Positions 60,335 through 64,000 of a stretch of DNA of 64,000 nucleotides are shown one piece after another. The DNA lies in NCBI GenBank assembly GCA_047975765.1, contig JBKEEF010000002.1, positions 124,001 to 188,000 on the forward strand, given 5' to 3'. Below the pieces are notes generated by a model that ran no database searches, was not told where the DNA came from, and was given only the letters and a program-made list of their open reading frames with translations. Both the position numbers and the translations under genes were made by a program. Numbering within the stretch: position 1 is the first letter of the stretch; each line of letters opens with the position of its first letter. This stretch comes from JAQWBS01 sp047975765. Its GTDB lineage: Bacteria > Pseudomonadota > Alphaproteobacteria > RF32 > CAG-239.

Positions 60335-62362
60335 TATGTGACCCGTATGGAAAAGCTGATAATACTTCTGTATTGCTCCACCTTCAACTGCCCAACTGAA
60401 ATCTTTTTCCATATCATTTAATCTCATTTGATTTATTTTTGATTTGTCCGTATAGAAAACCTTAAGCGCTTTCTGCATGGTCTCCGTGAAAGCATTTTCA
60501 TTATTCTTCAAACGTTTTGCAGTGAGATTATTTCCAAACACACGTCTTTTGTTCACAAAGAAAACTTCTGTTCTAAAGCCATCAACACCATCTTCAATTG
60601 TATCAACCAAACCACCTGTTGACGTTGCGACGGGAATTGTTCCCTTTGCCATTGCTTCCATTTGCGTCAGACCACAAGGTTCAAAGCGACAAGGCATGAG
60701 ATAAAAGTCTGAAGCTAACTGAATTGAATAAGCAAATTGGTCACGATATCCATAAAAAACAAAAATTCGTTCACCTGCTTTTTTACTGATTTTTTTAACA
60801 TCATCTTTGAGTTTTTTAAGCATATTATAATATGCCACATCACCCGCTCCGCCCAAAAGGAAAATAGGAAACTTATCAAAGTTTTCAGTGAAATTTTTTG
60901 CAATATTTAAAACCGCTTGAGCTGCGATATCATAACCTTTTTGCTCTGCCAAACGACTTGTTGCCGAAATAACAGGAACATCTTCAATGTTTTTCAACTT
61001 AGATAAATCTGCAAAATCATAAAGGTCCATCTTTGGCAAAACTTTATCTTTGAACTTTTCATCAGCCGCGATTTTGGACAGTAATTTAATAAATTCTTTT
61101 TTATTATGAAGTTTTGTTTCAATGCTTTTAATATCATAAGATTTAAAATCTACACCACCAAAATATTCATTGATTGAATTCACCTTTGCTTCATTTGGAG
61201 AAATCAAACTTTTTTCATAGCCATTCACTATACCAAAGAAATTTCTATGATCTTTTCTCATTTTCAAAATATCACGAAAATCAAGACCAAAACTGAGCTC
61301 TTTTGAAACCTCTTCTAAATAATTTTTAGAAACCGTAACAATTCTATCTGCCAAGTGAAAATTTGAAGAAGCTTGATTATAACAATCGTGAACAATGAGC
61401 GTATTGAGCATTCTTGGGTTGCTATTTTTAATAGCCTTTGAATTTTTGAAAACCAAACTTGTCACATTATCATAGAGAGAATTCAAAATCTTTGATGTAC
61501 CATGATAATCCCATCCTTGATAACCAAGATGATGTGCAATATGGATAATTGGAATATCTCTAATTTGTTCTGTCAAATAAAGGCTCATGTCTCCAGTATA
61601 TGCTTTTGCAGTTGTCAGATATTTAGTCAGTCCCGCCAATGCACCGCTGTGCCAATCATTTGCAATAATAATATTAGGTTTTTTTATTGTATCGACACGG
61701 TATTCACAAATATCTTTCAAAAGTGTGTAAATAGCTTTTGAAAAGAAAGCAAATCTTTCAACTTCATTCACACCATGTTCATTAAACACATAACACCCAT
61801 CTTGTGCAGACGGATTATTCTCATGTGGATTGATTGAAAAATATTTTTCATTTTCTAAAAAGAGATAATTTGTATCACTTAATTGACCTTGATAAACAGA
61901 AACTTTATTGGAAATTAGTTTTTTTCCCTTACCCATAAAAGGAACATTTATAGAGGCGATTTTCTTAATCTTGATGCTTTTGTTTTCACTTCCAAAATAG
62001 GTACCTTTTTCAAGCTTTCCATTTTTCTTTTTAGTATCTCCCAAATAGAGAGGTGTTATGATAGAAATTTTTTCTCCGGACTTTCCAAATTTGCGATTAT
62101 AAGCCTCAGGAAGTTCAGAAGCAATCATGCCAAGACCACCAATTTTCATGAAGGTTGCTGTTTCAGCAGAAACCATCCATGCATCAACTTTTTCAATTTC
62201 AGGCCAAAAATCCTTTCCAAGACATTGTTTTTTAGAATAATCTTGGATTTCCTTAATTAACGGACTGGTAGGGACACTGTACGAAATAGAAAACTTAGTC
62301 TTATTAAAATCGTCGGGCAAAAGGCCAAAAACACTTTTGCTCTCAATATCTGGCGGTGTCAT
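60332..62362 (-). CDS. glgA: Glycogen/starch synthase, long form
   Basis: A GT5 ADP-glucose:glucan synthase that extends alpha-1,4-glucan chains. The 676-residue protein is about 190 residues longer than typical GlgA. KIGGLGMIASELP near residue 73 is the KxGGL nucleotide-sugar motif. ANDWHSG and HHLGYQGW follow in the first Rossmann domain. The second domain has SRLAEQKGYD, GGAGD and PCRFEPCGLTQMEAMAKGTIPV, the acceptor-side E(x7)E motif. Extra length comes from a 60-residue N-terminal extension and inserts. No other glg genes are nearby. Confidence 0.88.
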   Translation of the reverse strand: MTPPDIESKSVFGLLPDDFNKTKFSISYSVPTSPLIKEIQDYSKKQCLGKDFWPEIEKVDAWMVSAETATFMKIGGLGMIASELPEAYNRKFGKSGEKISIITPLYLGDTKKKNGKLEKGTYFGSENKSIKIKKIASINVPFMGKGKKLISNKVSVYQGQLSDTNYLFLENEKYFSINPHENNPSAQDGCYVFNEHGVNEVERFAFFSKAIYTLLKDICEYRVDTIKKPNIIIANDWHSGALAGLTKYLTTAKAYTGDMSLYLTEQIRDIPIIHIAHHLGYQGWDYHGTSKILNSLYDNVTSLVFKNSKAIKNSNPRMLNTLIVHDCYNQASSNFHLADRIVTVSKNYLEEVSKELSFGLDFRDILKMRKDHRNFFGIVNGYEKSLISPNEAKVNSINEYFGGVDFKSYDIKSIETKLHNKKEFIKLLSKIAADEKFKDKVLPKMDLYDFADLSKLKNIEDVPVISATSRLAEQKGYDIAAQAVLNIAKNFTENFDKFPIFLLGGAGDVAYYNMLKKLKDDVKKISKKAGERIFVFYGYRDQFAYSIQLASDFYLMPCRFEPCGLTQMEAMAKGTIPVATSTGGLVDTIEDGVDGFRTEVFFVNKRRVFGNNLTAKRLKNNENAFTETMQKALKVFYTDKSKINQMRLNDMEKDFSWAVEGGAIQKYYQLFHTGHI

Positions 62363-62435
62363 ATCCTATCTTTCTAAAAAATTAATAGTAATTTGTATAT
62401 ACCGAAAGTAGCATAAGAATATACATTTTACAATA

Positions 62436-62464
62436 TTGACTTATACACTTTTTGTAACTAATTT
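62436..62464 (+). promoter_or_regulatory. Possible promoter for grpE
   Basis: TTGACT (62436-62441), 17 bp, TAATTT (62459-62464), about 45 bp before the grpE ATG. The -10 is weak. No CIRCE (TTAGCACTC-N9-GAGTGCTAA) and no sigma-32 consensus was found in 62363-62508. Confidence 0.35.
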
Positions 62465-62508
62465 AAATATAAGTATTTTTTGTTAAGATTAAATTAAAAG
62501 AGGACATA

Positions 62509-63105
62509 ATGAACAAGGATAAAAAAGACCTATCAGAGAACAATAATCAACAAGAAGAGCAAATAATTAACTCTGGTATTTCTCAAGAAGAGACAGTGAT
62601 TTCCGAAGGCATCACAGCTGAAAATGAAGTTGAAATTGAAACCAAAGATGAGATTAATATTGAAGCCTTGCAAGAAGAAAACAAAAGATTAAGAGAAGAT
62701 TTTCTTCGTACTTTTGCAGATGGAGAAAACATAAAAAAACGTGCTCAACAAGAAATTGAAAAAAATAATAAATATGCTATTTCTTCTTTTGGAAAAAGTT
62801 TGCTTTCTGTTGCAGACAATCTTCAAAGAGCCATTGATAGTACTAAAGAACAAACTGATGAATCTTGTGAAAATCTTTTAAAAGGAATTGAACTTACTCA
62901 AGAAGAATTGAAAAAGGTTTTTGCCAGATTTGAGATTTTCAAAATGGAAATTATGAATACTATTTTTGATCCAAACTTTCATCAAGTTGTTCAAGAAGTT
63001 GAAGATAAATCTAAACCTGCAGGAACAATCATTGCCGAACTTCAAGCAGGCTATATGATTAATGATAGAATTTTACGTGAAGCAATGGTTGTTGTCACGA
63101 AGTAA
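62509..63105 (+). CDS. grpE: Nucleotide exchange factor GrpE
   Basis: GrpE releases ADP from DnaK in the Hsp70 cycle. The 198 residues begin with an acidic disordered stretch (1 to about 55), then the long dimerisation coiled-coil (LQEENKRLREDFLRTFADGENIKKR) and the beta-wing domain. The wing carries MNTIFDPNFHQVV and GTIIAELQAGYMINDRILREAMVVV, the family signature. AGAGGACATA precedes the ATG. It is divergent from glgA and ends in a terminator; dnaK and dnaJ are not in the window. Confidence 0.95.
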   Translation: MNKDKKDLSENNNQQEEQIINSGISQEETVISEGITAENEVEIETKDEINIEALQEENKRLREDFLRTFADGENIKKRAQQEIEKNNKYAISSFGKSLLSVADNLQRAIDSTKEQTDESCENLLKGIELTQEELKKVFARFEIFKMEIMNTIFDPNFHQVVQEVEDKSKPAGTIIAELQAGYMINDRILREAMVVVTK

Positions 63106-63125
63106 AAACTTTCAAAACGCACAAT

Positions 63126-63163
63126 AAAAAAAAGACCTATCATTTTTAATGAGAGGTCTTTTA
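63126..63163. terminator. Bidirectional terminator after grpE
   Basis: AAAAGACCT pairs with AGGTCTTTT, with ATCA/TGAG partly continuing inside, and A/T runs outside. It separates convergent grpE and the NUDIX gene. Confidence 0.85.
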
Positions 63164-63168
63164 ATAAA

Positions 63169-63726
63169 CTAAAGAGAATTTAATTTTTGGTACATACGGT
63201 ACATAGACTCATTAATTTCTCCAATTTCGTATAAATGGGGAATATCTTCATTATTTACCCATTTTAAGAAATTAGATTCACCACTTATAATAAATTCATT
63301 AGAATTTGCTTTTAACAAAAACCTAATATCATAATGAAAATGTTCTGGTTCATTCTTTTTTAAGTTTGCAGGAATAGGGTGAACGTCAACATCAAAAATT
63401 TCAGTTGTTACAAATTCAATATCTTGTATTCCTGTTTCTTCTACGGCTTCACGAAATGCCACGCTCCAAGTATCAGAACAACCATCAGAATGCCCTCCAA
63501 ACTGCAACCATCTATTAAGTTTTTTATGAAAATTTAATAAAGATTTTTTCCCATCTTTACTCAAAACCCACGCAGAACCATTTACATGTCCTGATAGATT
63601 GGTTCGATCAAAGGCATTTTCATTTTTCTCAATAAAATCTATAGTTTGTTGCACAAATTCATTTTCTTTCTCAAAAGAAGTTGAATATTTTTTTAATGCT
63701 TCAAGTATTGCCATATTATTTTCCAT
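63169..63726 (-). CDS. NUDIX hydrolase
   Basis: The Nudix fold cleaves nucleoside diphosphates linked to other groups. The box is GGHSDGCSDTWSVAFREAVEETG; REAVEETG is complete, while the first conserved Glu is Ser, as is common in the GGHxDG subfamily. An N-terminal helical region of about 55 residues precedes it, and a final helix follows. The start is uncertain: ATG at 63726 or 63714 (185 or 181 residues), or a TTG at 63744. It overlaps or nearly abuts the stop of the upstream gene, so both are translated together. Confidence 0.82.
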   Translation of the reverse strand: MENNMAILEALKKYSTSFEKENEFVQQTIDFIEKNENAFDRTNLSGHVNGSAWVLSKDGKKSLLNFHKKLNRWLQFGGHSDGCSDTWSVAFREAVEETGIQDIEFVTTEIFDVDVHPIPANLKKNEPEHFHYDIRFLLKANSNEFIISGESNFLKWVNNEDIPHLYEIGEINESMYRMYQKLNSL

Positions 63727-64000
63727 ATGCTGTACAATTTCCAAAAAGGTTTATTGCTCTCAAAATGTTATATTTCAACTTTTTTGAATCGCGATTTAAA
63801 ATATCTTCATATATAGAAACACCAAAATTATTATTCATGCAAGTCTTAATTTTTCCCGATGGAGTGATAAACAGGTCTTGTTTATCTCGACAGACCTCCT
63901 GTCTATTTTTAAAGTGTTCAGAATATGCACAAAATATTTTAGTTAAATATACAATTTCTTCATCTTTTTGAAAAGATGATTGACGATCATCATGAAATAA
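63716..64000 (-). CDS. 3' end of a gene, possible radical SAM protein
   Basis: A 94-codon open frame runs from the right edge of the window to a TAA at 63718-63716 on the minus strand. The visible part contains EVCRDKQDLFITPSGKIKTC, then a polar segment and a final FGNCTAYGK. The layout 'C....LfitPsGkIktC' resembles the C-terminal region of MoaA-like and SPASM-type radical SAM enzymes, where Cys ligands bind an auxiliary cluster. The diagnostic CX3CX2C would lie beyond the window, so the call is tentative. It is coupled to the NUDIX gene. Confidence 0.5.
   Translation of the reverse strand, partial: LFHDDRQSSFQKDEEIVYLTKIFCAYSEHFKNRQEVCRDKQDLFITPSGKIKTCMNNNFGVSIYEDILNRDSKKLKYNILRAINLFGNCTAYGK

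Overview
The window is a dense, AT-rich (roughly one third G+C by eye) bacterial chromosome segment. Its gene content and gene orders point to an alphaproteobacterium: a YlxR domain fused to an L7Ae-like domain between nusA and infB, alphaproteobacterial-type AddB/AddA, an rph-rdgB-grpE neighbourhood, hslV-hslU, and an LptG-type permease. The low G+C and the many Cys-rich secreted proteins suggest an uncultured host- or gut-associated lineage; this placement is inference. No rRNA, tRNA or CRISPR array was seen, and no transposase.

Layout. 1-2976 (minus): truB, rpsO and the 5' two thirds of pnp. 3104-9947 and on to 10606 (mixed strands): a small membrane protein, an SDR enzyme, yicC-gmk, a Sel1-type exported protein, and a plus-strand run cysK / prephenate dehydrogenase / lptG / PAP2 phosphatase. 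10711-16195 (plus): the rimP-nusA-ylxR-infB-rbfA operon, whose usual continuation truB-rpsO-pnp sits inverted about 8 kb upstream. 16267-20769 (minus): a hydrophilic low-complexity protein and class Ia nrdA-nrdB with two NrdR-box-like sites upstream. 21002-30412: ampG, unknown genes, rmuC-accA, a membrane protein, yejA-yejB (yejE and yejF do not follow).

30413-34400 and 46084-48700 are the accessory regions. They hold a family of modular Cys-rich exported proteins: two 5'-defective long genes, two intact long genes and one 44-codon gene that is little more than a signal peptide. Four of the five share an upstream sequence with core ACTAAAGTYA about 70-100 bp before the start position. One long gene (30511-32148) has lost its start and signal peptide through an apparent short deletion. 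Another (46154-47806) has ATA where the ATG should be. This pattern of shared leader, shuffled modules and start-less copies is the most interesting biology in the window.

34537-35606 (minus): rpsF-rpsR-rplI. 35817-40301 (plus): a lipoprotein, comM and an 870-residue exported protein with acidic repeats and a C-terminal trypsin-like fold lacking its catalytic triad. 40360-42480 (minus): a protein with a peptidoglycan-binding-like C terminus and two tandem ankyrin proteins with near-identical leaders and diverged bodies. 42654-45560 (plus): hslV-hslU-hemW. Then trxA (minus), the second Cys-rich pair, and two related nucleotidyltransferase-fold proteins. 50230-60040 (minus): a tightly overlapping run rph, GNAT, rdgB, ABC exporter, addB, addA. 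60332-62362: a long glgA. 62509-63105: grpE. The right edge carries a NUDIX protein coupled to a truncated gene that may encode a radical SAM protein.

A second notable signal is a ~94-bp intergenic repeat found immediately after the stop codons of rplI and glgA. Its outer stem differs between copies by compensatory changes, which suggests a selected structure. A related, more degenerate element follows the SDR gene.
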